From JBBDIP01 sp050260675 (GTDB lineage Bacteria; Bacillota; Sulfobacillia; Fermentithermobacillales; Fermentithermobacillaceae), in the NCBI GenBank assembly GCA_050260675.1, contig JBLNCN010000011.1, positions 310,001-374,000 of the forward strand: a DNA stretch of 64,000 bases, in the 5' to 3' direction. The position numbers and the translations under genes were made by a program. This document shows positions 40,481-48,286 of this stretch, piece by piece. Under the pieces are notes generated by a model. That model ran no database searches. It was not told where the DNA came from and worked only from the letters and a program-made list of their open reading frames with translations. The stretch's first letter is position 1; the number at the start of each line of letters is the position of its first letter.

Positions 40481-41398
40481 CTATTTGTAGAGGCACCTCG
40501 CCATTGCGAGGGAGTTCAGCTTGACGACATGGGTATCCGCTCTGGAAATGACGACTACCGGCGCAGCGGCGCCGACGATAACCCCGCCCATCACGGCGCG
40601 GGCGAAGTACTGCATGCTCTTGGCGATGCTGTTGCCCGACACTACGTCGGGGGCAAGCAGCACGTCGGCCCGCCCGGGGACCTCTCCGGTGATGCCTTTC
40701 ACCGACGCGGACTCAGGCGACACCGCCACGTCCAGGGCCATGGGCCCTTCCACGAACGCGCCGGGGAACGCTCCGTCTTCGGCCAGCCTCGACAGGGCCA
40801 CGGCATCCATGCTCGCCGGCGAATCGGGGTTGGGCGCCTCCGACGGCGCCAGCAGAGCGACTCTCGGATTTTGTACGCCCATCATGCGGCAGACCTCTAT
40901 GGCGTTGGCTATGATTTGGACCTTCTTGTCCAGGTCGGGATGCAGGACTACGCCGCCGTCAGTAACGAAGATGAACCTCTCCCAGCCCGGCACCTCGAGA
41001 GCTGCCACGTGGCTCAGGATGCGTCCTGTTCGAAGGCCCGTCTCCTTGTCAAGCACCGCGCGCAAGAGCACGGAAGTACCGATCTTTCCTTTCATGAGGA
41101 TCCCACACTTGCCTTCCCTCACCAGGGCCACGCCAAGGCGGGCGGACTCTTCCGGAGTCTCCGCGGGGACAATCACCGCGTTCTGCAGCGGAGACGGGAG
41201 GCGCGACAGCGCCTCGCGGATCCGGCACTCCTGGCCTACCAGGTACGGTGCCGCAAAGCCATGGGATTGGGCCAATGCCAGCGCCGATAGCGCTTCCTCG
41301 TCAAACGCCTCCACCAGACTCACGCCTACCGGACCCATCTCCCTGACCCGGCTGTGGAGCGCGCTGAATAACTGACCGGTTGGGACGTCGTGCTTCAA
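40481..41398 (-). CDS. ptb: Phosphate butyryltransferase
   Basis: Transfers the acyl group of butyryl-CoA or branched acyl-CoA to phosphate (305 aa), member of the PTA_PTB family. It has KGKIGTSVLLRAVLDKETGLR, FVTDGGVVLHPDLDKKVQIIANAI and APDVVSGNSIAKSMQYFARAVMGGVIVGAAAPVVV near the C-terminus. Its ATG overlaps the butyrate kinase stop as ATGA. Together with butyrate kinase it turns acyl-CoA into carboxylate plus ATP. Confidence 0.94.
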   Translation of the reverse strand: MKHDVPTGQLFSALHSRVREMGPVGVSLVEAFDEEALSALALAQSHGFAAPYLVGQECRIREALSRLPSPLQNAVIVPAETPEESARLGVALVREGKCGILMKGKIGTSVLLRAVLDKETGLRTGRILSHVAALEVPGWERFIFVTDGGVVLHPDLDKKVQIIANAIEVCRMMGVQNPRVALLAPSEAPNPDSPASMDAVALSRLAEDGAFPGAFVEGPMALDVAVSPESASVKGITGEVPGRADVLLAPDVVSGNSIAKSMQYFARAVMGGVIVGAAAPVVVISRADTHVVKLNSLAMARCLYK

Positions 41399-42471
41399 TC
41401 TATCGCCACCTTGTCATCGGGATAAGTGCGGGCGCTCTCATGGCCTCTTAGCACCCTGAGGGCCCCCTCCGCTAGAGAACGCATCTCGTCCTCCCCGGGA
41501 TACACCAGGTGACGGCCCAGGAAGGACGTTTGCTCCATGATCTTTCCAACGAACGCCTCGGATTTGGCCAGCCCTCCGGTCAGGACGACCGCATCGACCT
41601 TTTCCGGATAGGCAGCAGCCATCGCACAGATCTCTTTGCCGACCTGGTAAGCCATGGCTTCCCAGGCTTCTTCGGCCACGCCGCCTTTTTGCTTCGCCTC
41701 CTCAACCTTTCTCGCGTCCTTGGTGCCGGTGTAACCGTACATGCCGGACTCCGAGACGATGGCGCTGCGCAGAGCGGCAGGGTCCTGACTGGCCGCCAGG
41801 TCCAGGAGGAAGAGAGCGGGGAGCGTGCCGGCCCTTTCAATGGTAAAGGGACCTTCTTCGTTGGAGTTGTTGGCGTCTGTGAGTTTACCTTTGTAGCATG
41901 GAGATGTTGAGAAACCGCTGCCCAAATGGGCAACTACCAGGTACAGCCGGGAAAGCGGGGTGTTCAGTTCCTGAGCCGCCCTCTGGGCGCACGCGCGGAT
42001 ATTGAGCGCGTGGAGCAGGCTCTTTCGCGGTAGCCCCGGTATGCCCGAGACTCGGGCTGCTTCTGAGTACTCGTCCACTGAGACCGGGTCGACTATGTAG
42101 CAGGGGACTCGTCCTTGACTGATCTCCAGGGCAATGAGTCCCCCCAGGTTCGATGCATGTTTCCCTCCGACTTCATTCATGAGGTCCTCTCTCATGGCCC
42201 CTCCCGCCTCGTAAGCGCCTGACCTCACCGGGCGCAAAAGGCCCCCCCTGGCTACGATGCAGGCGAGGTCCCCTACCCCAAATCCGTTCCTCTCCAGGTA
42301 TTGCTTCACTATGGCCACCCGGTAGGGCAACTGGGCTACCGTCCGCAAGCGGGTCGCCCACTCCTCACCCGAGTGGTCCAAGGTGTCGACGGAAAGGGGT
42401 TTGTCGCCCTTGTAGAGGGCGAGTTTGGTCGACGTCGACCCGGGGTTCACCACAAGAAGGACTTCGTCCAT
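41395..42471 (-). CDS. buk: Butyrate kinase
   Basis: Forms ATP from butyryl- or branched acyl-phosphate (358 aa), acetate kinase superfamily. The intact motifs are VVNPGSTSTKLALY (ATP/phosphate 1), ARGGLLRPVRSG, VVAHLGSGFS with the catalytic His, and VVLTGGLAKS. In this operon its probable substrates are isovaleryl-, isobutyryl- and 2-methylbutyryl-phosphate from leucine, valine and isoleucine. It is 10 bp downstream of the second leucine dehydrogenase gene. Confidence 0.95.
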   Translation of the reverse strand: MDEVLLVVNPGSTSTKLALYKGDKPLSVDTLDHSGEEWATRLRTVAQLPYRVAIVKQYLERNGFGVGDLACIVARGGLLRPVRSGAYEAGGAMREDLMNEVGGKHASNLGGLIALEISQGRVPCYIVDPVSVDEYSEAARVSGIPGLPRKSLLHALNIRACAQRAAQELNTPLSRLYLVVAHLGSGFSTSPCYKGKLTDANNSNEEGPFTIERAGTLPALFLLDLAASQDPAALRSAIVSESGMYGYTGTKDARKVEEAKQKGGVAEEAWEAMAYQVGKEICAMAAAYPEKVDAVVLTGGLAKSEAFVGKIMEQTSFLGRHLVYPGEDEMRSLAEGALRVLRGHESARTYPDDKVAID

Positions 42472-42481
42472 TGAAAGGACC

Positions 42482-43555
42482 CTACTTTGCGGGAGCCCGC
42501 GTGGACTTGAGTCTCAGTACACGGTCGATCCGCTCCTGGACCAGGAGAGTCGCGGCCTGGTTGGTGTCGATTCCCCGCTCGGTCGCGGTCCGGAATATGT
42601 TGCGAAGCAGGCCGGGGATGGCCTCTACCTTTGCCTTGCAGCGGTCGAAGTTGTACCCGTCGAGCTCATCAGCCACTTGGATGACGCCTCCAGCGTTCAC
42701 CACGTAGTCGGGCGCGTAGAGAATGCCCTTGGCCTTGAGGCGCGGCGCGTCCTCGGGAGTAGCCAGCTGGTTGTTGGCCCCGCCACAGACGATCTTGCAG
42801 GCAAGTTTGGGAATGCTCTCTTCGTTGAGGACGCCGCCCATGGCGTTGGGCGAGAATACGTCGCACTTTTCGTAAGCGATGGTATCCGGATCGGCCAGGG
42901 CGGCACCGCACTCCTTGGCAACCTTCTCGGCGACCTCCCGGCGCACGTCCGCCACGATCAGCGAAGCACCGGCGTCTTTGAGATGGCGGCACAGCTTTGA
43001 GCCAACCTTTCCGACGCCCTGGACCGCAACCGTGAGGCCGGCGCAGTCCGCTTTGCCGAACAGATGCGTGACGCAGGCCTGTATGCCCAGATAGACACCG
43101 TATGCTGTCAGGATCGAGGTGTCGCCGCTCCCGCCGTACTCTTTTGGAAGGCCGACCACGTAATCGGTTTCCGGCAGGCAGTGGACGAAATCCGAAGAGA
43201 ACGTGCCGACATCGGTGCCGGTCCGGAACCTGCCCCGAAGACCGTGGATGAAGCGTCCGTACGCCCTAAACAGCAGCTCGTCTTTGTCCGTCTCCGGGTT
43301 TCCCCAGATGACCCCCTTGCCCCCGCCGTAGTGGAGGCCGGCGGCTCCCGACTTCAGGGTCATTCCTTTGGAGAGCCGTAGCGCGTCGATCACTGCTTCA
43401 TCTTCAGTCTTGTAGGGGTACATCCTCGTGCCGCCAAGGGCAGGACCAAGCGTGGTGTCGTGGAAAGCGATGATGGACCTGAGTTTGCCTTCTTTGCCCC
43501 GGAAGAACATTACCTGTTCGTGCCCTTCCTCGGCCATCAACCGGAAAAGGTCCAA
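42482..43555 (-). CDS. Leucine/valine dehydrogenase (ELFV family), copy 2
   Basis: A 357-aa paralogue of the enzyme at 39400. It has HDTTLGPALGGTRMYPY, MTLKSGAAGLHYGGGKGVIWG with both lysines, and VQGVGKVGSKLCRHL. It differs from copy 1 around the active site (SGAAGLHY versus NAAMGLSL), which suggests different substrate preference. It is the first gene of the operon, about 50 bp downstream of the sigma-54 promoter at 43604-43621. CTAGGAGGG precedes the start. Confidence 0.92.
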   Translation of the reverse strand: MDLFRLMAEEGHEQVMFFRGKEGKLRSIIAFHDTTLGPALGGTRMYPYKTEDEAVIDALRLSKGMTLKSGAAGLHYGGGKGVIWGNPETDKDELLFRAYGRFIHGLRGRFRTGTDVGTFSSDFVHCLPETDYVVGLPKEYGGSGDTSILTAYGVYLGIQACVTHLFGKADCAGLTVAVQGVGKVGSKLCRHLKDAGASLIVADVRREVAEKVAKECGAALADPDTIAYEKCDVFSPNAMGGVLNEESIPKLACKIVCGGANNQLATPEDAPRLKAKGILYAPDYVVNAGGVIQVADELDGYNFDRCKAKVEAIPGLLRNIFRTATERGIDTNQAATLLVQERIDRVLRLKSTRAPAK

Positions 43556-43603
43556 TTGGATCCCTCCTAGGTCTGGAGTGGAAAGCCCTTCGGAAACCTA
43601 CAC

Positions 43604-43621
43604 ATGCAAGAACCGTGCCGA
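43604..43621 (-). promoter_or_regulatory. Sigma-54 (-24/-12) promoter of the branched-chain amino acid operon
   Basis: Read leftward the sequence is TCGGCACGGTTCTTGCATG. It keeps the invariant GG and GC elements at the correct 10-base spacing (GGCACG-N4-TTGC) and differs from the consensus TGGCACGGTTCTTGCA at one base. It lies between the sigma-54 activator gene and the first leucine dehydrogenase gene. Confidence 0.88.
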
Positions 43622-43624
43622 CAC

Positions 43625-43657
43625 GACAGGGGCCGCTACATCAGGGGACTCCCTGTC
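43625..43657. promoter_or_regulatory. Inverted repeat next to the sigma-54 promoter
   Basis: GACAGGG (43625-43631) and CCCTGTC (43651-43657), separated by 19 bases, directly upstream of the -24 element. It could be the site for the adjacent sigma-54 activator, although it is closer to the promoter than typical enhancer sites. Confidence 0.4.
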
Positions 43658-43686
43658 ACGCGCCACCGGGCACCGTGCAGATTCCT

Positions 43687-45441
43687 TCACATCTGCCCCT
43701 TTCTGCCTGCATCGTCGTTCTCGTACCGGTCTAGCTTGTTGTACAGGGTACGAATGCTGATCCCCAGGCTTCTCGCGGCCTTGGTCTTGTTGCCGTTTGC
43801 CTGGGCAATCGCCTCTTCGATGACCCGCCTTTCCGCCGCCTCCAAGGCGCTTCGCAGCGTAGGTGCCCCGTCGGCCGGAACGGGTCTTTGGCCGGACGCC
43901 AGAGGACTCGTGTTCGACGGCGCCAATGGAGGCAGGTGCGCAGGAGTCACTTCGTCATCTTGGTACCTCATGTTCATCATCGCCCTGCCCAGAACGTTCT
44001 CCAGCTCCCGCACGTTCCCGGGCCACCTGTACCTGCGGAATATGTCCAGGACAGCCGTAGAAACCCTCTCTACCGATCTGCCGTACTCCTGGTTCAATTT
44101 GCGGAGGGTAACGTCCACGAGCCCGGGAAGATCCTCAGTCCTTTGCCGCAGCGGGGGAATAAAGATGGGAATGACGTTGAGCCTGTAGTACAGGTCTTCG
44201 CGGAAACGTCCCTCCGCGACCAACTGCTCAAGCGACACGTTGGTGGCAGCGATCACCCTGACGTCAACCCGGATCGGCTTTGAGTCGCCGACCCGGATAA
44301 TCTCTTTCTCCTGCAAGACCCGCAGGAGGTGAGCCTGGGAGGTGAGGTTCATAACCCCAACCTCGTCCAGGAAGACGGTGCCGCCTTCGGCCTCTTCAAA
44401 GAGTCCCCGCCGCCCGCCCCTGCGCGCCCCGGTGAACGCGCCGTCGACGTAACCGAAGAGTTCGGACTCCAAAAGGCTCTCGGTGAGGGCCGCGCAGTTC
44501 ACTCTCACGAAAGGTTTGTTCTTTCGCGGCGACGCGCTGTGTATGGCGTGGGCGAAGAGCTCCTTGCCGGTGCCGCTCTCTCCCCGAAGGAGCACTGTTG
44601 CCGAGGTCGAGGCCACCCTGCGGGCCTGGTCCACAGCCTGGGCCGTGAGGGGGCTTACCGACACCACTTCGTCGAAGCTGTACTTGGCTTCCAGCTGGCG
44701 CACGATCTTCTTCATGCGCTCGAGCTCGTCGTTTAGCCTCACGATCTCTGAAACGTCGTGCACGACGCCAACGGCGCCCTTCAGGTGCTCGTCGACGAAC
44801 ACCGGGCTCACAGACACCACAACTTGCCTCTTGGCCGGCCCCACCGTCATGAGCACGTTCTTGACCGGCTGCCGCGTCCTTAGCACCTGCATGTGCATGC
44901 TGGGCTGGCTTTCGCCGATGTCGACCGTGGCGGGTTTGCCCAGCACGTCCTTTTCGGTAAGCCCTGTGAGACGCGTATACGCGGGGTTGATGAGCAGCCC
45001 GTTTCCCTCTTCGTCGACCACGGAAATGGCGTCCTGCGTGGCATCGATTATGGCTTTGAGCCTGGATTGGACGGCGCGAAGGTTCGTGACCTCTTCCGCC
45101 AGGCTCCTTACCTCGGTCAGATCCCGGAACACCGCGACAGCGCCCACAACCTTCCCGCTCTCGTCACGGACTGGGACCCGGTTGGTGACGATCTCGGTGT
45201 CGCCGACAAGTTGGCGCTGGTTCAGTTCGGCCTCACCGGTGGCCAACACCCGGTCAAGACGAGTCGTTTGGATCACGTCCCGGACATGCCTACCCAGGAC
45301 GTCCGACGCTTTCTGACCGGTGATCTTCTCGGCCGAAGGGTTGAACACGAAGATCCTGCCATCCCCATCTACGGCTACGATTGCGTCATGGGTTGCATTG
45401 AGGATGAGGTCCAGAAGCCTAGAACGTGCAAGATCTTGCAT
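43687..45441 (-). CDS. Sigma-54-dependent activator with two PAS domains (BkdR-like)
   Basis: A 584-aa bacterial enhancer-binding protein. Two PAS domains (about 10-115 and 130-235) precede the AAA+ domain with Walker A GESGTGKE, the sigma-54 contact loop GAFTGA and Walker B GGTVFLDEVG. The C-terminal Fis-type helix-turn-helix is NKTKAARSLGISIRTLYNKL. PAS domains suggest sensing of a small ligand or redox state. It is adjacent to and presumably activates the branched-chain operon, as BkdR does in Bacillus. I use the ATG at 45441; a GTG 9 bases upstream is also open. GGAGG lies inside a hairpin (45451-45477). Confidence 0.93.
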   Translation of the reverse strand: MQDLARSRLLDLILNATHDAIVAVDGDGRIFVFNPSAEKITGQKASDVLGRHVRDVIQTTRLDRVLATGEAELNQRQLVGDTEIVTNRVPVRDESGKVVGAVAVFRDLTEVRSLAEEVTNLRAVQSRLKAIIDATQDAISVVDEEGNGLLINPAYTRLTGLTEKDVLGKPATVDIGESQPSMHMQVLRTRQPVKNVLMTVGPAKRQVVVSVSPVFVDEHLKGAVGVVHDVSEIVRLNDELERMKKIVRQLEAKYSFDEVVSVSPLTAQAVDQARRVASTSATVLLRGESGTGKELFAHAIHSASPRKNKPFVRVNCAALTESLLESELFGYVDGAFTGARRGGRRGLFEEAEGGTVFLDEVGVMNLTSQAHLLRVLQEKEIIRVGDSKPIRVDVRVIAATNVSLEQLVAEGRFREDLYYRLNVIPIFIPPLRQRTEDLPGLVDVTLRKLNQEYGRSVERVSTAVLDIFRRYRWPGNVRELENVLGRAMMNMRYQDDEVTPAHLPPLAPSNTSPLASGQRPVPADGAPTLRSALEAAERRVIEEAIAQANGNKTKAARSLGISIRTLYNKLDRYENDDAGRKGQM

Positions 45442-45450
45442 GTAAAACAC

Positions 45451-45477
45451 CTCCGCCTGGTTCTTCGCCAGGCGGAG
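45451..45477 (-). terminator. Hairpin that is both spo0A terminator candidate and cover for the next ribosome site
   Basis: A perfect 10-bp stem, CTCCGCCTGG / CCAGGCGGAG, loop of 7, followed leftward by GTGTTTTAC and then the ATG of the sigma-54 activator. The 3' arm contains the GGAGG of that gene. It is about 90 bp after the spo0A stop. Region 45478-45568 also holds three copies of CTGCCGGAA (45517, 45538, 45553). Confidence 0.55.
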
Positions 45478-45568
45478 CGGATTCCCTCTATGCAGTTGCT
45501 GGATACAGATCTAGATCTGCCGGAACCGGGTCCATGGCTGCCGGAACCGAACCTGCCGGAATGCCGGT

Positions 45569-46333
45569 CTAGGCTCCTAGGCGCAGCCTATCGGCTACCA
45601 TCGCTATGAACTCGGAGTTGGTGGGCTTGCCCTTCTCCTGGCTGATGGTGTGTCCGAACACCCGCTGTATGAAGTCCATGTTCCCGCGGTCCCACGCGAC
45701 CTCGATGGCGTGACGGATGGCACGCTCCACCCTGCTCGGCGTGGTCACGTACTTCTGGGCTATGGTCGGGTAGAGCTCCTTGGTTATCTTGGAGAGGAGG
45801 TCCACCCTGTCGACCACCATGATGATGGCGTCCCGCAGGTAGAGGTAGCCTTTGATGTGGGCGGGGATGCCCAGCTCGTGCATCACGGAGGTTACTTTGG
45901 TGTCCTGCCCTTTCTCTCTGTCGCGGGCGGTGGGCACCCGGGGCGTGGCTACTGCCGCGCCCGTAAATAGCTGGCGGAGGCGATCAGTCAGAATGTTGAG
46001 GTCAAATGGTTTGAGTATGTAGTAGTCGGCCCCGAGCTCCAGAACCCTGTGCGTAATGGACTCCTGTCCGAAAGCTGTAAGCATGAGTACCTTCGGCCGC
46101 CTGACCAAGTCTTGCTTGTCCAACCTCTCGAGAACGCCGATTCCGTCCAGGTAGGGCATGATAATGTCCAGAACAACAACGTCCGGCTCGGTAGCGGTTA
46201 TGGCTTCAAGGGCCTCCACGCCGTTGTAAGCCACACCGGCAACCTCGATGTCGTCCTGCTTCTCCAAATACTCCCGCAGTAGAGCCACGAATTCTCTGTT
46301 GTCATCCACGATGAGGACCCGCATCTTTTGCAT
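45569..46333 (-). CDS. spo0A: Sporulation master regulator Spo0A
   Basis: Response regulator (254 aa) that receives phosphate through the phosphorelay and commits the cell to sporulation. The receiver has VLIVDDNREF, VVLDIIMPYLDGIG with the phosphorylated Asp, and LKPFD. The DNA-binding domain includes VTSVMHELGIPAHIKGYLYLRDAI and the recognition helix PSRVERAIRHAIEVAW, ending TNSEFIAMVADRLRL. The ATG at 46333 has GGGAGGAG upstream; an in-frame extension to 46435 is rejected. In Bacillota spoIVB usually lies directly upstream on the same strand; here a Spo0E-like gene on the other strand intervenes. Confidence 0.97.
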   Translation of the reverse strand: MQKMRVLIVDDNREFVALLREYLEKQDDIEVAGVAYNGVEALEAITATEPDVVVLDIIMPYLDGIGVLERLDKQDLVRRPKVLMLTAFGQESITHRVLELGADYYILKPFDLNILTDRLRQLFTGAAVATPRVPTARDREKGQDTKVTSVMHELGIPAHIKGYLYLRDAIIMVVDRVDLLSKITKELYPTIAQKYVTTPSRVERAIRHAIEVAWDRGNMDFIQRVFGHTISQEKGKPTNSEFIAMVADRLRLGA

Positions 46334-46406
46334 CCGCCGACTCCTCCCACTGTCCTTCTTTCTCTGTGAATTGCTCGGTGGCAATTGACAACATATTCCA
46401 GTAAGG

Positions 46407-46435
46407 ATTCTACCATTGTCCCCCTTAGCTTGCAA
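46407..46435 (-). promoter_or_regulatory. Candidate spo0A promoter (sigma-A type)
   Basis: Read leftward: TTGCAA (46435-46430), 17 bases, TAGAAT (46412-46407), about 75 bases before the spo0A ATG. On the opposite strand TTGACA (46385-46390) lies in the same interval and could be a -35 for the divergent Spo0E-like gene, but no convincing -10 follows it. Confidence 0.55.
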
Positions 46436-46479
46436 CAGGTACCAAAATTCACAGTCTGGCTGCGGAAAAGACTACGTAC

Positions 46480-46815
46480 ATGGACAACGGCACAGGGTAC
46501 GCGCACGATGGCGCAGAGTACACAGACAATGGCACAGAGGGCGCAGACAATGGCACAGGCACCGAGGGCGACGGGGTCACAAATAGGCAGCGTCTGCGCC
46601 CAGTTTTATCAAGAGTAGATGAGTGCAGGCAAGACCTAGAGCGCCTTTCGCGAGAACTCGGTAGTCTCACGCACCCGCAAGTTGTGGCGCTGTCCCACAG
46701 ACTTGATCGCATGATCCTTGAGCTCTACGCGAACGAAACTTCCGGGAAGCCTAGAGCGGACATTTCGGACAAAACTATTCAGCTGCTTGAGAGAAAAACT
46801 AATCGGCAACCTTGA
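46480..46815 (+). CDS. Spo0E-like aspartyl-phosphate phosphatase with acidic N-terminal extension
   Basis: Spo0E-family proteins are small two-helix phosphatases that dephosphorylate Spo0A. The C-terminal 75 residues fit: ECRQDLERLSRELGSL, then VVALSHRLDRMILELY with the SxxLD signature. The first 35 residues are a repetitive Asn/Gly/Thr/Asp/Glu-rich extension (DNGTGYAHDG, TDNGTEGADNGTGTEG) encoded by imperfect repeats of ACAATGGCACAG; true translation may start later, though no better codon is visible. The gene is divergent from spo0A and its end overlaps the spoIVB end by 17 bp. Confidence 0.78.
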   Translation: MDNGTGYAHDGAEYTDNGTEGADNGTGTEGDGVTNRQRLRPVLSRVDECRQDLERLSRELGSLTHPQVVALSHRLDRMILELYANETSGKPRADISDKTIQLLERKTNRQP

Positions 46816-48118
46816 AAGCCGCTGCGCTGCCGGCGTCAGCCAACCCGGGGATCATCCTGGCCTCCTTGGCCATCCTCTCAGCGTATGTACCGTATCCTCT
46901 GGTGGGATCGTTCACAAGGACGTGGGTTATGGCGCCGATGAGCACTCCGTCCTGGATGATCGGGCTGCCGCTCATGCCTTGCACGATACCGCCGGTACGC
47001 TTCAAGAGTCTCTCGTCGGTGACCCGAACGACGAACCCCTTTGATGCAGAGCCGCCCGAAAAGAGCTGCTCGATCTCAATTGAGAATTCCTCAATGGTGG
47101 TCCCGTCGATGGTGGTGAGGAAGGTGGCAGGCCCGCGCTTGGCCTGGCTCTCAAAACCGAGGGGGATCGGCTCGCCGTAGAAGGGGTTTCCTAGAGAGGT
47201 GCCCAACACGCCGGTGATCCCGCACGGCCCGTTCTGGAGGATGGAACCTATTACGTCCTGCCCTTCCACAAACGTTCCCATGACCTCGCCCGGCGCTCCC
47301 TTGCGAGAGGGTTGGACTCCCGTGACGGTCGCCCTCACGATCTGACCCTGCTTCATGGGAGCGGGCTTTTGGGAGTCGGTCTCGGAGATCACGTGTCCCA
47401 GTGCGGTATAAAGGCCGGTCTCCGGCTCGTAGAACGTGAGCGTGCCGACACCCGCCAGGGTATCCTTGACCAGTATTCCGATCTGATAGCCACCGTTGCG
47501 GTGTCTTACAGGGGCGAGGCTGCGGCGGATTGTGGAACCGTCGGGCTTCTCGATTAAGAGATCCACCCATTCACCCGCCCGTCCGGCGTTTTCCACCAGG
47601 ATCGCAAGTTCCTCCTTGGTCGAAAGGGGCTTGTCGCTGGCTGAAATGATGGTGTCGCCTGATTCAATGCCCGCCGCGCGGGCTGGCCACGCCTCCCTGC
47701 CGTCCACTGTCACAACGGGCGACAATCCGGTGACCACAAGTCCGGTACTCCTGAGTATGACGCCGATGGAGTGCCCGCCGGGCACGACCATCATCCGGTC
47801 GGCAACTACGAGGGACACTCGCCGGATCGGCAGGAATCCGAAGAGCTTGAACTCAACCGCGTACTCCCCGGCCCTCTCGGTGTCCATGGTCACCCGGTTG
47901 GGCAGTTTGGCCCACGGATGGGAGTCGACCCGGGCAGCGCCGCTCGAGTAGACCGACACAACGGGGAAACCTGTATCTATAGTGAAGTCTTGACCGGTGA
48001 AGACGGTGACTGCTTCGGGAAATGAGAACGCTGTTCTGAACGCGCCTGATAGACAGATCATCACGACCAAAACCGAGAGGGTGACTCCCAGGGCCGCGCC
48101 GGACCTTGTTCTTCGCAC
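46799..48118 (-). CDS. spoIVB: SpoIVB serine peptidase
   Basis: SpoIVB is secreted from the forespore and cleaves SpoIVFA to trigger pro-sigma-K processing. The 439-aa protein has a signal anchor (about 9-32), a PDZ domain (about 115-200, with ARAAGIESGDTIISASDKPL) and an S55 peptidase domain with the His in YTALGHVISETD near residue 240 and the Ser in VQGMSGSPIIQDG. Start is GTG. It is between recN and spo0A, as normal, but separated from spo0A by a convergent Spo0E-like gene. Confidence 0.95.
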   Translation of the reverse strand: MRRTRSGAALGVTLSVLVVMICLSGAFRTAFSFPEAVTVFTGQDFTIDTGFPVVSVYSSGAARVDSHPWAKLPNRVTMDTERAGEYAVEFKLFGFLPIRRVSLVVADRMMVVPGGHSIGVILRSTGLVVTGLSPVVTVDGREAWPARAAGIESGDTIISASDKPLSTKEELAILVENAGRAGEWVDLLIEKPDGSTIRRSLAPVRHRNGGYQIGILVKDTLAGVGTLTFYEPETGLYTALGHVISETDSQKPAPMKQGQIVRATVTGVQPSRKGAPGEVMGTFVEGQDVIGSILQNGPCGITGVLGTSLGNPFYGEPIPLGFESQAKRGPATFLTTIDGTTIEEFSIEIEQLFSGGSASKGFVVRVTDERLLKRTGGIVQGMSGSPIIQDGVLIGAITHVLVNDPTRGYGTYAERMAKEARMIPGLADAGSAAAFKVAD

Positions 48119-48189
48119 GGGAACTCCGCCCCCTTCGGCTGGCCTAACATCGTTGTGCCAGCCGCCTCACCGGCGACTGACACGTGATT

Positions 48190-48218
48190 AAGGTTTACCG
48201 TAAGAGGCGCTTTTATGA
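48190..48218 (-). promoter_or_regulatory. Possible forespore (sigma-F/G-type) promoter of spoIVB
   Basis: Read leftward: TCATA (48218-48214), 14 bases, GGTAAACCTT (48199-48190), about 75 bases before the spoIVB start. It resembles the GYWTA / GGWRA elements of sigma-F promoters but has mismatches. spoIVB is a forespore gene in Bacillus. Confidence 0.3.
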
Positions 48219-48238
48219 CCTTCGGTTACAGCGGAGAC

Positions 48239-48286
48239 CTAGGACTTGCAGGAAGACTTGCAGGAAGACTTGTATGAAGATTTGTA
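48239..48286. repeat. Four copies of a 12-bp unit at the 3' end of recN
   Basis: Plus-strand units CTAGGACTTGCA, GGAAGACTTGCA, GGAAGACTTGTA and TGAAGATTTGTA. They encode the last residues of RecN as a Y/C-K-S-S repeat and include its stop codon. Confidence 0.92.
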
